Source: Syncephalis plumigaleata (lineage: Eukaryota > Zoopagomycota > Zoopagomycetes > Zoopagales > Piptocephalidaceae). From it: 64,000 nt of DNA. The position numbers were made by a program, and so were the translations under genes. Positions 13,302-25,845 of the stretch are shown here, piece by piece. The notes below the pieces were generated by a model. The model made no database searches, was not told the origin of the DNA, and saw nothing but the letters and a program-made list of their open reading frames with translations. The stretch covers positions 930,001 to 994,000 of the forward strand of contig JAIXMF010000002.1 in the NCBI GenBank assembly GCA_025201365.1, given 5' to 3'. Position 1 is the first letter of the stretch; the number at the start of each line of letters is the position of its first letter.

Positions 13302-14678
13302 ATGTCTTTTCTTGAAGCATACCAGTCGCTGATTATACTTGTCACTTTATTGGCATACCTTATGCTGTCCGCTATTGCAGCACTTGCCGTTCACTTTACA
13401 TGGAAACAACCACCGCTAGTGTTGCGATTGCGATCCACGCCACTTTCCCTCATATCCGTGGTAATGGGCATGCTACTCGTGGCGGCGCAATTAACTCGTG
13501 AATACGCGCCCGACTCTTATCCTTGCACAATTATCTACTGGGCTTATTTGTTCTTTGCACCTGGATGGCTACTCGGCGTCACCATCAGTGTCGTGCGTAT
13601 GTGCTGGTTGGTCCGCGAGGAAGCCTTGACTAGCGAAGCGAATAAGGCCATCAGTAATATGCGACTGAATACGGGGAAGCAGTTTCTGGATTGGATGCAC
13701 AAATGGGATGCACCCGAGCTTGACGCGAGTCTAATCGATCTAGAGTCGGATATCCTTGGCCCATTGATAGATGAGTCGTTTCCCCAGCCACCCTCCCCGC
13801 AAACACCGCTACCAGAAGCGCCACCCTCCCCGTTACCGATGCCGCCGTCACCAACAACACCGCCACCACCATTACATTCTACGCAGAGTCACCAGCGACG
13901 TGGTACAGCACTATCCATCACCATTCCTACTCAGCGTGACTTGCAACGTACGCGGACACAAATGTCACGACCATCACCCTTGTTAACGGGTAACACCATG
14001 GTATCGCAGGGACCGTCTCGATCCATCCTGTCGCGTATGGTTGACACTCGTCAATTATGGCTTGATACCGATGCGCCAGAGTCGGCGAGTCGCGTTACAG
14101 CCGACCACCTCATCAATGCGGATTGGTCGTATCAACGACAGCATTGGTTCAAGCAGGGCTATCTCATTCGTGGCTGGCTCTACGCGGCATTAGCACATTT
14201 ATGTCCGGCATTCGCCCTTCAAATCATCACCAAACGCTACTCTATCTTTCCTGTGGCATATGGCAATTGTGTCGGTGGCATGGAATTATCGCCATCTTTC
14301 ATATTCTGCGTAATCTACCTGATAATGAGTATCATCTTCGTTTGGCGACTCACTTATGGTAATTCCGACACGGGATCCGGTGTTAGTGCAGCTGCTGTTC
14401 GTACTCATATGCCAAAGTTCATTCACTGGGAGATATCGTTGGTCTCGCTTTCCATTGCCGTACCCATTGGCGGTTTCATTATCGGATATCTATGGAGTGA
14501 CCCGCCATTCTCGCCGGATCTATTCCTTACGGTGGCAGTCATTGCCGTGCACACTACGCATGTGGTCATTCCCAACTTATACGCCATCACTACAAGATCG
14601 CAATCAGCCGGTGTGGACAGCATGCCTAGACGTAATCGTGCCGAGACACGCGCATCATTAGCCACTATTGCCATCTAA
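13302..14678 (+). CDS. Seven-helix membrane protein, GPCR-like
   Basis: A single uninterrupted 458-aa frame. Hydrophobic helices lie at roughly residues 9-32, 47-65 and 76-103, then about 170 hydrophilic residues, then four more helices at roughly 285-303, 328-350, 375-397 and 402-424. The count and spacing suit a G-protein-coupled receptor with an unusually long loop between helices 3 and 4. That loop holds a Pro-rich stretch (PPSPQTPLPEAPPSPLPMPP) and Ser/Thr-Arg motifs (TRTQMSRPSP) that could bind SH3 proteins or be phosphorylated. A Cys before helix 3 (SYPCTIIYW) could pair with one in the next outer loop (GNCVGG). No RGS domain follows helix 7, and the family cannot be named more closely; a non-receptor membrane protein is possible. 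The start is the first ATG, after a clean leader with no upstream coding. Confidence 0.6.
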   Translation: MSFLEAYQSLIILVTLLAYLMLSAIAALAVHFTWKQPPLVLRLRSTPLSLISVVMGMLLVAAQLTREYAPDSYPCTIIYWAYLFFAPGWLLGVTISVVRMCWLVREEALTSEANKAISNMRLNTGKQFLDWMHKWDAPELDASLIDLESDILGPLIDESFPQPPSPQTPLPEAPPSPLPMPPSPTTPPPPLHSTQSHQRRGTALSITIPTQRDLQRTRTQMSRPSPLLTGNTMVSQGPSRSILSRMVDTRQLWLDTDAPESASRVTADHLINADWSYQRQHWFKQGYLIRGWLYAALAHLCPAFALQIITKRYSIFPVAYGNCVGGMELSPSFIFCVIYLIMSIIFVWRLTYGNSDTGSGVSAAAVRTHMPKFIHWEISLVSLSIAVPIGGFIIGYLWSDPPFSPDLFLTVAVIAVHTTHVVIPNLYAITTRSQSAGVDSMPRRNRAETRASLATIAI

Positions 14679-14998
14679 ATTGACATGCAAACAAATTGAA
14701 TGATGCTTACCACCCTATCTCTCTCGCTCTCTCGCTTTCAATTTTTTTTCCTCTAAATAATGAACACAGCTGTAAATATACATACACACATAAATACACA
14801 TACATATATATATGTGGTAATCATTTCAAACACTTTACATTTCTCTAATGCATAAACATAAAGGGTACACTAGAACGTTAACACGTATTGCTTACACATT
14901 GCAATAGTGATTGAATGGAAGATTAATTAATAATTACAAGGTCTTTCCAGCCGATTAACATTGTTAGCCTGTAATTATTTTATTACATCTGATAAAAA
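14679..14998. other. Convergent 3' ends, no gene seen
   Basis: About 320 bp between the 3' end of the seven-helix gene (+) and the 3' end of the secreted Cys-rich gene (-). It is AT-rich with a TCTC microsatellite near 14,720 and an (AT)n/(CA)n stretch near 14,780-14,815. It probably contains both transcript ends. Confidence 0.5.
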
Positions 14999-15724
14999 TT
15001 ATAATATAGTAGCTGCAGCCATAAGTGCAATGTATATTGATAGATTCAATGTCCAGTTAGCGTGCATCCATTTACTAATTGATGAATTAATTTCCTCTGC
15101 TGATACATCGTCGGATGTAGGATTCATAGGTGATTTCGATCCTTTCCTCTGAGGTGTATTGTTACATGCTTGGGCATTCATCTTGATAAAATACAGTACA
15201 TTTTGGTAATACTGGCCACCAAGTTTAGGTGATCGATCTGGCTTCCACTTCAATTGAGCCTGAGTGACATCACGTAGGCAGTCGTTGCATTGACCAGTCT
15301 CTATACCGCTGTAGAGGCTATTGGGATCAATCATACAGTATGCACCTGTGTTCGACTTGATGCAATAAGTTGCCGGATAGAGTCCGTAGGTCAGCCACGA
15401 GGTATACATTTCCTGTGCCATTGCGTTCTCATTAGCCAGTTCATCCTTGCAATTCTTCTCTATTAGATCTAGCACCGAGTTGATCTGAGAAGTGGAGCAG
15501 AAATGACCCGGTCCACTATCGGCCGGGCCAGTACACATTGTACTAAGTTTTTTCTTATTGAGATAGCTAGTATCTGATATGAAGCAGCTGGGTAATACAT
15601 CTTTACCAGTAAGGGTACTTCTGCAAGTATCACTCATATCGAAACTAGTAAATATAGATACTGCATCCTGAGCCATAGCCACACCGAGTGTGCTTAATAA
15701 CATAACAATACTGGTAAGATGCAT
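14999..15724 (-). CDS. Secreted Cys-rich protein, probable GPI anchor (copy 1)
   Basis: An intronless 241-aa frame. A signal peptide is clear (MHLTSIVMLLSTLGVAMAQD, cleavage after AMA). The mature part has a regular set of cysteines (DTCRST, PSCFI, TMCTGP, HFCSTS, KNCKDE, TYCIKS, AYCMID, QCNDCL, QACNN). The end is a hydrophobic tail (LSIYIALMAAATIL) of the type replaced by a GPI anchor. It is clearly related to the protein at 61,864-62,607: both share the block ending TSW.TY.L....C.KS..G.YC. and a similar Cys order. Proteins of this type sit on the cell surface or wall; no enzyme motif is seen. The function is unknown and the name describes form only. Expression signals are not obvious beyond AT-rich upstream sequence. 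Confidence 0.75.
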   Translation of the reverse strand: MHLTSIVMLLSTLGVAMAQDAVSIFTSFDMSDTCRSTLTGKDVLPSCFISDTSYLNKKKLSTMCTGPADSGPGHFCSTSQINSVLDLIEKNCKDELANENAMAQEMYTSWLTYGLYPATYCIKSNTGAYCMIDPNSLYSGIETGQCNDCLRDVTQAQLKWKPDRSPKLGGQYYQNVLYFIKMNAQACNNTPQRKGSKSPMNPTSDDVSAEEINSSISKWMHANWTLNLSIYIALMAAATIL

Positions 15725-16337
15725 TGTAACCGTAGAGTTGCGAGGATATAGTGTGAATAAACCAAAAATGAACTTGATAAAATAAACTTGCTATGATACT
15801 CCAGTATCGTTTATATATTATGAGCTTATAAACTAAAGGCCTATCATTGTTAGCTTGATAGTCATACCGGCAACATGACCATATGGCTCTAATTACCAAT
15901 ACTCATGTTCCTCCCAAAGCATATCTAATTAAAGCACAGGACAAAGACTGCTACATCGTTTCACGTACGTTAACAGGTAATAGCAATAGTATCACGTTTT
16001 TCTAATACATCTCATACGAGATGCATCCAATGAAATAGTCCATTAGTGCGTTGAAAAGCAGGTATTCTGGAGATAACAAGTATTTCAATAGCATTTTGTT
16101 TTACTTGTCCTCCTTCCTGCAACATAATAATAAGAACATGTTGTACAATAACTTGTTGCTCATAAACCTGATTTGGAATAAATGTTATGAACACTTTCTC
16201 AACAATCAACATCACATGTGTTGTTTTACAATTGTTAACCCCTTGTTTATTAGCAAAATGTTAAAGGTTAATGGAGTTAATCAATTGGAAACCATGTAGT
16301 ATTGTTTATACGTGATTATTCGTCGATGCTATGCCAT
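15725..16337. other. Intergenic region, no gene seen
   Basis: About 610 bp between two minus-strand genes, the secreted Cys-rich protein (its upstream side) and the 3' end of the asparaginase. Short open frames on both strands lack family signals and splice logic. It presumably holds the promoter of the Cys-rich gene. Nothing else is supported. Confidence 0.45.
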
Positions 16338-17682
16338 CTATTCATCCTCAGGAAATATAAACGCCTTGGGTGTTTCACCATGACGTGCGTAACCACGATA
16401 CATTCCAGGTGTATTGAATGGCATAGTAACTAGGAAAAGAAAGAAAGAAAGAAAGAAGGGAAGGGAATTCATTAGTCAACTGTCATATGCCAAAGAAGCA
16501 TCATTGAACACTTACAGTTTCCTTTATTATCGATAGCAATCAGTCCACCTGCTCCACCTACTTTATACAAATCATCGACAATTGTTTTTGATGCCACGTC
16601 GACACTTTCATGCAATACTTCATACGAGCGTATACATCATGTCCCACCGAGTACTTGATAAAATACTATTATTCTTTATAATAAGCAATAATGCGTGTAT
16701 ATCCTTTGTAGTAATCTTTAGCTTCACTTACCTCGCCATTACCTGTCGCGCTTATACCGCAAGTATTACCAATGGGCGCGTAACTACCAGCACCTAGGAT
16801 CGGCGTATCTCCAATTCGACCGTCCCATTTGTTGTTCCTTCCGCCAGTTGAAGTGGCCGCGGCAATATTGCCAAATCCATCCAATGCCACGGCACCAACC
16901 GTTCCCTGAGGTGCTGCCTCATAGTCTGCGTCGTCATTGTCATCAAGTCGACCATCACGAAATCATCCTCGCCTTCACCTTCATTACTCATTCGAATATC
17001 GATTTTATACTCATCACCATCATCATAGTATCCTTCATCTTGTTTAATTCTTGATCTTGACCTTCAATATGTTGTCGCCAGCGTAATGGTGTCCAAAATA
17101 CTGAGGATCCATGATATATAGTCCCTGCTTGGCGGCAAATACTTCGGCTGCATCCCCGCCTAAGAAGAAATGCGGCGAATTGACCAGAACCTCACGAGCC
17201 AGTCGAATCGGATTACGCACACGATGAATGAGCGTGGCTGATCCAGCTTGTCCCGTTCGACCATCCGCGATACATGCCTCCATTTCATTCTATCAAAAAT
17301 AATAATGAAATATCGCCCCATTAAATAGACAGCCCTTGCTATCGTCTTATTTACTACACTAACCTTACCGCCAATCGTGAATACCGATCCTTTGCCACAA
17401 TTAAATAAAGGACAATCTATTGGAACAATTAATAAACAAGCGAGTAAAAGTCTTGTAGCCGCCACTAACCTTCCATCGACATGACAGCCGTCTCGACAGC
17501 CGCAAGTGCAGAGCCACCATTCGCAGCACCTTCATTCCGGCATTCAACGAGGCTAGAAGGGCATTCTTGAATTCGTTCTGCCGTTCCGGTGGAAAGCGTT
17601 CACGTAAAATAGTGCCAGCTCCACCGTGTATTACGAGTACCGGTTGCGTACTCCAGTTGTTCACCTTCTTATTTGCCGACAT
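16338..17682 (-). CDS. Isoaspartyl peptidase / L-asparaginase (Ntn hydrolase)
   Basis: The family landmarks appear in order: [10 protein letters not shown] near the start, GMKVL then [45 protein letters not shown], the autocleavage site [14 protein letters not shown] with the catalytic Thr, [62 protein letters not shown] and [17 protein letters not shown]. The enzyme is made as a precursor that cuts itself before the Thr and then hydrolyses beta-aspartyl peptides or asparagine. An Asp/Glu-rich insert ([21 protein letters not shown]) precedes the cleavage site, where linkers vary between family members. At least five one-base frame steps are needed (near 17,528, 17,062, 17,042, 16,940 and 16,600), all consistent with missing bases. 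The start at 17,682 ([10 protein letters not shown]) precedes the first conserved strand. Confidence 0.85.
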
Positions 17683-18037
17683 AATACACTTGTACGAAAT
17701 AAAATAAATAAGTTCTTGCAAAATACACACCACGCAAAGTAGATATGGGTAGAAAGCGGTTAACGAGCATTGACGCATACGTTACTGCACATCCGACCAT
17801 TGAAACTTGTGGACTGCATATTTTGGGGTATATGGCCTATGCTTTTATCATTGCCAAATTGTAGATTCTATTCAGAGTGACAAACTTCGCATCTATGAAA
17901 ATCTTGATTCGATTAAAGTGCCTTAATCGGAGTCAGTTTAGCGAGCATTCTCAATTGGGATGATCTTTGCTATTGCTATTATTAATGTTGTTGTTGTTTT
18001 GTTTCGCGCCTTTTTCTTATTGAATTCTAACGTCAAT
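17683..18037. other. Divergent promoter region
   Basis: About 355 bp between the divergent asparaginase (-) and ICP55-like (+) genes. The sequence contains TTG/TTT-rich stretches and no coding signal. Both promoters must lie here. Confidence 0.45.
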
Positions 18038-20405
18038 ATGGTAAGCATTCGTACTGTATCGCAGTCTATACACTAACTGATGGCAATAATAGATGTCTAG
18101 ACGAATATTCCGGTCTGTAATGCATTTGTCTAAACGTCATGGTATGATCACGAGCAATCGCGTATAGGGATTGGCACTAACGACGTGTTCAGTTTATTCT
18201 GCCGTACAACATCGTAATATCTCGCAACTATCTCGCGTGTCACTTCCTTATATCAATAGAGCATCATGGGTACTGCCAATACTCGTAGGAATGTCGTTTA
18301 TTTGCTTCAAAAGCGGGTCAACCACTACCGGAAACTCATCCTTATTTGATGCATCCCGATGAAAGTAGGTTATCATCGTCGTAGCTTACCTATGTGATAC
18401 ACATCGCTAACCAATAGTTATTCTACTAGTTACACCAGGAGTATCCCGACAAGAATACGAGCAAAGAAGGGCAGAACTATTTGCTAAGATGCCGGTGAAC
18501 TCTGTGGCAATTGTTCCTGGATATCGTACACGTTATGCCAGTTGTAATGTCTTGTACGTATTGTTCCCTCATGATTTTCACATAATATATACGTGGTAAT
18601 TATTAATGCTATCCCGTACTAGTTATCCATTTCGACAAAGTAGCGATCTATTCTATCTTACAGGTAAATGTGCATTCTACCTAGCGTATAATTGCGTTAA
18701 CCAGTGGTCATGTAGGATTTAATGAACCAGATGCCATAGCTGTATTCGGTAACTGAACCAATTCGACTCTATACTTTTTATTGATAGTTGCACGTAAATA
18801 GAGAAAAGAAAAGGCTACCAGCCATCAACACCGGAGGAGATGTTTCGACTATTTCTTCGACCGAGTGATGAACACGCCGAACTATGGGATGGTCCTCGAG
18901 CGGGATTAAATGGTGCACGTACAATTTTTGGAGCAGATGAGGTAGGCTTGATCGACTTTTCCATTTCCTATACGATAATTAATAGTATTAGGCAATTGAT
19001 TCTAGTTTATTTAATGTAGAATTTGCCAAGATGGTCAAGCAAGTCAGTACACTCTACTATGACCTACCAAAAGATGTCAATCTATTCGGTGAGAATATAC
19101 TGAATAATCATCGATCACTTACGGGTAAGACTTGATTGCTGGCAATATTAATAGTGTACATTGTTAAATTTCTTAATTAACTTATAATTAGCGAGAAGAG
19201 TGCCACTAGCTCCTATTATTCATAAAATGCGACAGATCAAATCACCCGCTGAAATCAAGTTGATGCAACAAGCGGGCGATATCACCGGTCAAGCATTTCG
19301 ACAGGTAAAGAAGTGCCATATTACACGCTCATTTGAATCATTGTTCAATTGCATAGTAATACAACTAGGTAATAGCGTCAACACGACCTGGTATGATTGA
19401 ACGCGAACTTGATGCTCGTATGGATTACGAATGTCGTCGTAGAGGTGCTGAACGTCAAGCTTACGTGCCCGTAGTGGCAGGTGGTCGTAATGCATTGACT
19501 ATGCATTATGTACAAAATGACATGCCATTAGAGTAGGTCTATTCCCATTGCATGATGTCATAAGCTGATCGTCTAATCATCGATTGGTACTTCTTAGATC
19601 GGGTGATTTAATATTAATGGATGCAGGCAGTGTAAGAAATGGTTAGCTTATTGCAATACTAATGACTAACAACAATAATAATGATCTAGGAATATCATGG
19701 CTATGCTAGTGATGTAACACGTACCTGGCCAGTTAATGGTAAATTCACCTTGCCACAACGACAACTTTATCAAGCGGTGTTGAATGTTCAGAAGACATGC
19801 ATCGAGGTTGGTTACTAGTATCAACATGTGTCACACTTGATTATGCACTAATAACAGATGATGGCGATAGATGTGTACAGAGGAGAAGCACGTTACATTG
19901 AACAATATTCATCGTCAATCTGTTATTACGTTAAAGAGCGAGTTGAATAAGCTTGGATGGACAGCGAGTATCAATGCAAGTACTATTCGTTAATCTCTAT
20001 CGTATTACAGCTGTTTAACATAATTCCGTTAATATAGGATATTGAACATGTACTATATCCACATCATGTAGGCCATTATCTTGGCCTGGATATCCATGAT
20101 ACATACTCGCTGGATAGATCATCGCCTTTAAAGGCGGGCATGGTTATCACTATAGGTAATAATTAGTGAATACGATTGCGTATAAATGGTAGCACTAATG
20201 ATGAATGTATAATATAGAACCTGGCATCTACGTACCTGAATCATCCAAATTCCCCGAGCAATATCAAGGCATTGGTATTCGTATTGAAGATGATATTTTA
20301 ATTGGGCAAGACAAGCCAATCGTACTAAGTCGACAAGCACCGAAGGAGATTGACGAGATTGAGCAGCTTCTATCCGAAGACAATTGTCTAAATGGCGTGC
20401 ACTAA
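18038..20405 (+). CDS. ICP55: Mitochondrial aminopeptidase P, ICP55 type
   Basis: A many-exon gene for a Xaa-Pro aminopeptidase. The N-terminus is basic and Ser-rich ([16 protein letters not shown]), like a mitochondrial presequence. The aminopeptidase-P N-domain follows ([44 protein letters not shown]). The pita-bread catalytic domain has all five metal ligands: [27 protein letters not shown] and RIEDD. ICP55 trims one residue from imported mitochondrial proteins after presequence removal. The exon starting ATG TGT ACA GAG uses the AG at gcgatag, which keeps the frame. A 52-nt intron directly after an ATG at 18,038 is likely; starting at 18,093 would lose nothing important. The join before GQPLPETH (about 18,315) needs a frame change of the opposite sign (+1 or -2) to those elsewhere, so an unrecognised short intron is possible there. 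Confidence 0.88.
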
Positions 20406-20548
20406 TCTCTAATAATAAAAGACTGATCTATTCTATTCAATATTTTTTATTTTGTTTTTCTATTTCGTTGTTTCTACTTTTATATTAGCGTCATTGCTTT
20501 GTTTTCCTTCCTTCTTTCTTTCTTTCTTTATCCCTGTCTATTACAATA

Positions 20549-21590
20549 ATGGATCATACTAGCGACGACGAATCGTTGGCATTATCCTCGCATGCTCTGG
20601 CTGCATTGCAGGAATTCCTCACTGAGAAACAGGAACATGAAGAGAGATTCAATGCATTGCAAGCGGCAGCTGAAGCACGACATGAAGAAAGCAAGAAAGA
20701 AGGTGGGGAGGGTAACAACCAGGAGGATCCTCTCTTCTCGATTGATTTATTCAAGGAAGACTGGCAGGTATGTCGATATGTACTACTGCTATTGAGTCAT
20801 AATGTTAACTAACATGTATACGTATATCTACGTACAGCTTAGTCAGTTCTGGGTAAGTAATAAGCAAAGCATTATTACAACAACATTCATCTCACAATCA
20901 TAACATCTCTATATTTGTAGTACAATGACGATACGGCAAAAGCAATTGCACAGAAGCTGTTAAACAAGCAGGAGACAATGGATTGATCATTTGTATTAGT
21001 GCACCCAGTGCTTTCCTTATGCTTAAAGTAGGAATACAACGATGATTGCCATTAATAATGTGATCAACTCGTCATTATTATTAACTGATTGACTATTACT
21101 CTAGAGATTACAAGTATCCAATCCAGTCTTGCTACTCGAGTATGATGAGCGATTCGCGGTATTTAAACAAGAGTTCTGCTCCTATGACTATCGCGAACCA
21201 TTGAAACCACTCGTCAATAATGAAGCGTTACGTCATAGTGCCGCGGTGATTATCGTGGATCCACCGTTTCTTAATGAAGACTGCTTCTCTAAAACCAGTG
21301 AGACAGTACGCGCACTTGCCAATGAACACACCAAGTATATTGTTCTAACTGGTGAGTGTATGATCTATCTAGTAATGTTCTTATTACGCCTATTTATATT
21401 AATAATACTACCATTCCATTCATTAGGCTGGATGATTCGTGATGTAGTACAACGTGAGTTGTCGGTGCATTTGGCCGAATTCCGACCTGAACATCGTAAT
21501 GGTTTGGCGAACGATTTCCGTTGTTATGTTAATTATCGCAGTGATTCACCTGCATTCTCAAAATCAACTCATCCTGATGACCAAGCATAA
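20549..21590 (+). CDS. EFM5: Protein-lysine methyltransferase EFM5 / EEF1AKMT1
   Basis: The protein begins with a conserved N-terminal block (ALSSHALAALQEFLTEK) and then has LFKEDWQLSQFWYNDDTAKAIAQ, the SAM-binding-fold strand IICISAPSAFL, LLLEYDERFAVF, the catalytic-type motif VDPPFLNEDC, YIVLTG, and the C-terminal RPEHRNGLANDFRCYVNY. This order is that of the N6-adenine-MTase-like protein methyltransferases that modify elongation factor 1A (Lys79 in yeast). Introns lie near 20,768-20,836, 20,852-20,920, 21,028-21,105 and 21,351-21,425. One base appears to be missing near 20,957: the frame AIAQKLLNK must switch to AVKQAGDNG to reach the next conserved strand. The start is the first ATG, 146 bp after the stop of the previous gene. 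Confidence 0.85.
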
Positions 21591-21920
21591 ACTGCATATG
21601 GGATAATAGCATGTGCATATAGATCGTGCTATTTGAACTTGACAACTAAACTTGTGCTATCTCCATCATCATTCATTGATTAACTGGTTAAATGTGTGTG
21701 TGTAGATTTACTTGTTTCTTATTATGTCTTACTAATCAAACAGTCATATACCTGTATCTGTTCCATTCATTCCATGCTATTCCCGAGCAATAGCCGTTTA
21801 ATCCATAAATAGGCTGATTTCTATTGCCTGACACGCTGTCATTAATATCACTTCATTCTACTGCTATTGTTTGCTATTGTTTGTTATTATTGTCACAGAA
21901 AAAACACTTGTTCATTCGCA

Positions 21921-22539
21921 ATGGCTATTGTACTTCCAAAGGAGTTTGCCTATGTATGTAATGACACACGTTACGTTATGCTAATAGTAATAACAACCGA
22001 CTAATATCAATGCTATTACTACTGCTATTATCTAGGTGGCATTGGCTGCATCCACAACTATTCTCGTCTACACTGGACTAGGCTGGTCAGTGACCAGTGC
22101 TCGCAAGAAGTACAAGGTACACTATCCTGATATGGGCTCCGGTATTTATGCTCAAAAGTTGGAGTAAGTCATTTTTATTTACAATGATGCACATTGCTCG
22201 TTGTAGATGTATCCATTGACTAGTCAATACTTACCTATCAATTGATGTCATTAGCGAGAAGGATTGGATCGCTTTTAACAATGTGATGCGCAGTCATTTG
22301 AATTTGAGTGAGCAACTTCCCGCCTACCTAGCTTACTGCTTCTAAGTGGTCTTTACTATCCAACCACCGTTGCTCCAATCGGTTTCTTGTATAGTATTGC
22401 TCGAGTCATTTATGCAAAGGGTTATCAGTCCAAGGGACCCAATGGTCGACTAGTTGGTGCATTGATATCAACATTGAGCATGCTCTCATTGCTCACACTT
22501 GCAGTTACTGGATCACTCAAGACAGTTGGTGTGCTCTAG
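21921..22539 (+). CDS. MGST3: Microsomal glutathione S-transferase 3 (MAPEG)
   Basis: A small membrane protein with the MAPEG family pattern: an N-terminal helix (VALAASTTILVYTGLGWSV), the loop ARKKYKVHYPDMGS, EKDWIAFNNVMRSHLN (matching the family FNCIQRAHQN region), then LSGLYYPTVAPIGFLYSIARVIYAKGY and a final hydrophobic helix. MGST3 proteins conjugate glutathione to lipophilic substrates or reduce lipid peroxides in the ER or outer mitochondrial membrane. Exon 1 is 21,921-21,954; introns follow, each about 65-80 nt. One base seems to be missing near 22,338, where EQLPAYLA must switch frame to reach LLSGLYYP. The stop is at 22,537-22,539. The protein is of typical length, about 145-150 aa. 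Confidence 0.85.
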
Positions 22540-22586
22540 ATACCTATTGAAATAATAAATAATAAATAATGGTTCAATTCGATAAT

Positions 22587-25500
22587 TTATTGATTGCCAA
22601 GTACATTGTAGAATGAACATCCGCAGTAGTTGCATACAGGAGCAAGTTGTTGTAATAGATGATTGATGAACAAATGAGATGAACGATCATCACTACTGGT
22701 AGTAGTATTCGTAGTAGTGTTAGATGATGCTAGCCAACTGGGTGCTATGGTCTTTACTTGACAATTCACGCATGTACGTAGAGTATGATGTGATTGTGGT
22801 ACTTGTAGCGTTACTGTACATCGATCTAATGATCATTGTAGCACATTAGTTATTATTAGAAAGGGTAATGGAAAAACAAACACAATTGATTACTATTACT
22901 TACTCCATTGATGACCGTATGCGCATGTTCCAACTAGTAAATCTGTAAATGGAATAGACTCTCGCATACAGGACATGATTCGGTGATTGTTTCTATTGTT
23001 GAACAGTGTTCACGTAAGACAGAACTAGACTTAATCGTATCGGATAGTGTTGTCAATGCTGATTGATAAGTAGTCGGTAATAATTCTATTGACTTGAAGA
23101 TTAAATGACAAATAATCATGCATCTAGCAATAGTATACATATTAACCATAATATTCTTAGTATAAATAGATATAACTTACCATCAGTTATATGTTGTTGT
23201 TGTTGTTGTTGAGTAATTGTGGCAAAGAATTGATTTATACACCATAGCATGCGATGTAATGTTGTACGACAATTTGCATTCGTATTACGGTAAAATCGTA
23301 ATGATGAGCATCAAGAAGTGGTTGTGTCCATGTACGATGATGACGTTGAGACTAATAGAGACACGTATGGTTTAATGACATATCATGTATATGTACATGT
23401 TGTAAATTGATCACTTACCATAATATTATGAAGAATATATAACATATCTCGTTGTGCCACCGATGATCTACACCAAAAGTCATCAGTAGCATGTTGACTA
23501 TTCGTGATGAATTGAAATAGTTAGCACGTAGTTATGTATAACTCTATTCCATACTACTACCTTGTATTGTCACCACTAGATAAAGTTATCTGTTGCTTTA
23601 GTAGATCGAGTGTAGTTATAATAGGCATTAAAGTATGCGCGGTATCTTGTGGTTCCTCGTCGTAACTGTACAAGCACTGATCTAGTAGATCCCAATACGA
23701 ACTGATGGTGTTTTATCTGGTAATATCACAATTAGCTATGAGTGATATCAATGAATAGTGTCATCACTCACCTATACTCAATTGCTCTATTAATCGTCGA
23801 TTTAGATCAGTAAATTCCAATGACCATGGTGATTTCGTAAAAACAAATCCAATATGTGATAATTCCTCATTTAATAGACCGTAATTGAGTCGCATAGGTC
23901 GAATACCGCTATCATGATATGTGTATAAATATAAAATGATAATGATGATGATGTGCTACTCGTAGGAAACAATAGGCAACACTTACTAATAAAACAATGT
24001 CGTGTAAATACCGTGATAAGTAGTGGTTAATCCATGGACACGCGGTTCAACAAGATTGAATCGATTATCGAGTGTTACCGTAGTTGCGGTATTAATCGCG
24101 TTAACGGGTTTATTAGATTTACGCGTATCTTCCTCCGCTTCTTCATCTTGAAATGTATTAATATGACGTGATAGCAATTTCAAAATACGTCGTTGTAATT
24201 GATCGGATGCACTAGCATTCCCTACAATGGAGGATGATTGTAACTCTACAGTTTCAATACAAGTGGCATCCATTGACATGAGCTGTATAATACTATCTGA
24301 CAACCATACTAAACCTATAACAATCATTGTCACGTATTAATAATAATATTCACTATAATAGTATGACAATGCATTTACCAGTAATAGGCATGGTGCCTTC
24401 AGTCAAATAAGATAATGGAGTGATGATGATGATGTGATGATGATGCTCGCCATACATAAAGCAAAGTACTTTTACCAATAGCTAATGATGGACATGTCAT
24501 ATTATCGGTGGAATTGCACTCTCCTTGATACCAACGTAATACGGAACATGGACGACCATCAGCCGATATCACTTTAGTAATAAGTTCCATTTGATTGCTT
24601 CTGCATTGCCATCGGCTATACTATTCATATTACACGTTACTTTCCAAATAGAAACACTACCCATGGCACAAGCAATGGCTAAATAGGCCATTCCTACACG
24701 ATAAATAGAAACATTAGTGTATATATATACATATATGTATATATAATACATATCAGTCTACACTTACTTTGATCAGTATTGGTAATCCATGATGACCACA
24801 CCATGTTAGACACCCATGTATATGGACTAATATTCGTTCTGATGACGATATTAATCGTTGAGATGGTGTGGACCAACTAGATGAAATATGAATACAGCTA
24901 TTAGTTGCACTATACAAGTAAATGTCTACAAGATCAACTTACGCCCATATTTGTATTTCACCTGTTTGATAACCGAATGCTATACAAGCAGGTACCTCGC
25001 TATTCTTGATCAATTGTTCCGACCATGCAAGTACTATAGTCATGAGGATTATCAATTAGTATATATGTCTACTAATACATATATATATATATATAATTAC
25101 CAGTAATTTGTAAATTGTTTGATTTTACGACATTCGATGGTAATGGTTTTATCTAATCATTAATCATAGCGATTAATTATACTGTAAGTGAATACTAGTT
25201 ATTAGAGAAGAAACTTACTTCATACCAAGAGAATGTGGCGGGATGGCTTTGTGGTGCGTAGAATACAACATGACGATTAGTATCTACGATGGCCGCGATT
25301 AAACATCTGTATTCCATGTATTAGATATCATACGCCTTATACTAGAGTACTGCCATTCATTCTAAACACTTACCCGTGATAGGGAGCACATCCTATAGGT
25401 GACCATTGTGCTTGATGGAATCCACGTGAACTTAGTATCCTACCTAGGTTGGATGTACATTAATCGAACAATAGTCGCGTATTCGTGTATACGTAACATC

Positions 25501-25845
25501 TTACCTTTCGCTATCGATATCTCTGCTCTCTTCACACCATTAATGGCCACCATGTTTGTATCCATAATGTCACGCTGTATAATCATCTGATAAAAGGAAG
25601 ATTGTCCCAAGCATCGTCGTTCCTTATTGGGAGTCTATATGAATATGTATATATATATATATATATATATGAGACAAGTGAGTATGATAAACGACATGGT
25701 CAACTATTGTTCTATCCTTCACTACCAATATAAAAAGTGTACTACGCGTCACTGCCAATAATTGGTGGTCATTAGACCAGTAAAGCGAATCAGGTCCAAA
25801 TGGATGCTCAGGCAATACAATATCTTGAGGTATCTCTGTAGTCAT
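22587..25845 (-). CDS. TFIIIC 90 kDa subunit (GTF3C4-like)
   Basis: A gene of about 3.2 kb with more than ten introns. The N-terminal half is WD-repeat-like (GPDSLYWSNDHQLLAVT, AYLAIACAMGSVSIWKV, PACIAFGYQTGEIQIWA). The C-terminus carries the TFIIIC-type zinc finger: CPVCES, IPFTDLLVGTCAYGHQW, RCTVTLQVPQ, TCVNCQ and a final CNYCGCSFYN. TFIIIC binds the B box of tRNA genes and recruits TFIIIB for RNA polymerase III. The start at 25,845 (MTTEIPQDIVLPEHPFGPD) is preferred; upstream in-frame ATGs would add a hydrophobic extension that makes no sense for a nuclear factor. One base seems to be missing near 22,962, between the two halves of the first zinc motif. The 3' end lies only 48 bp from the MGST3 stop, tail to tail. 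Confidence 0.78.
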
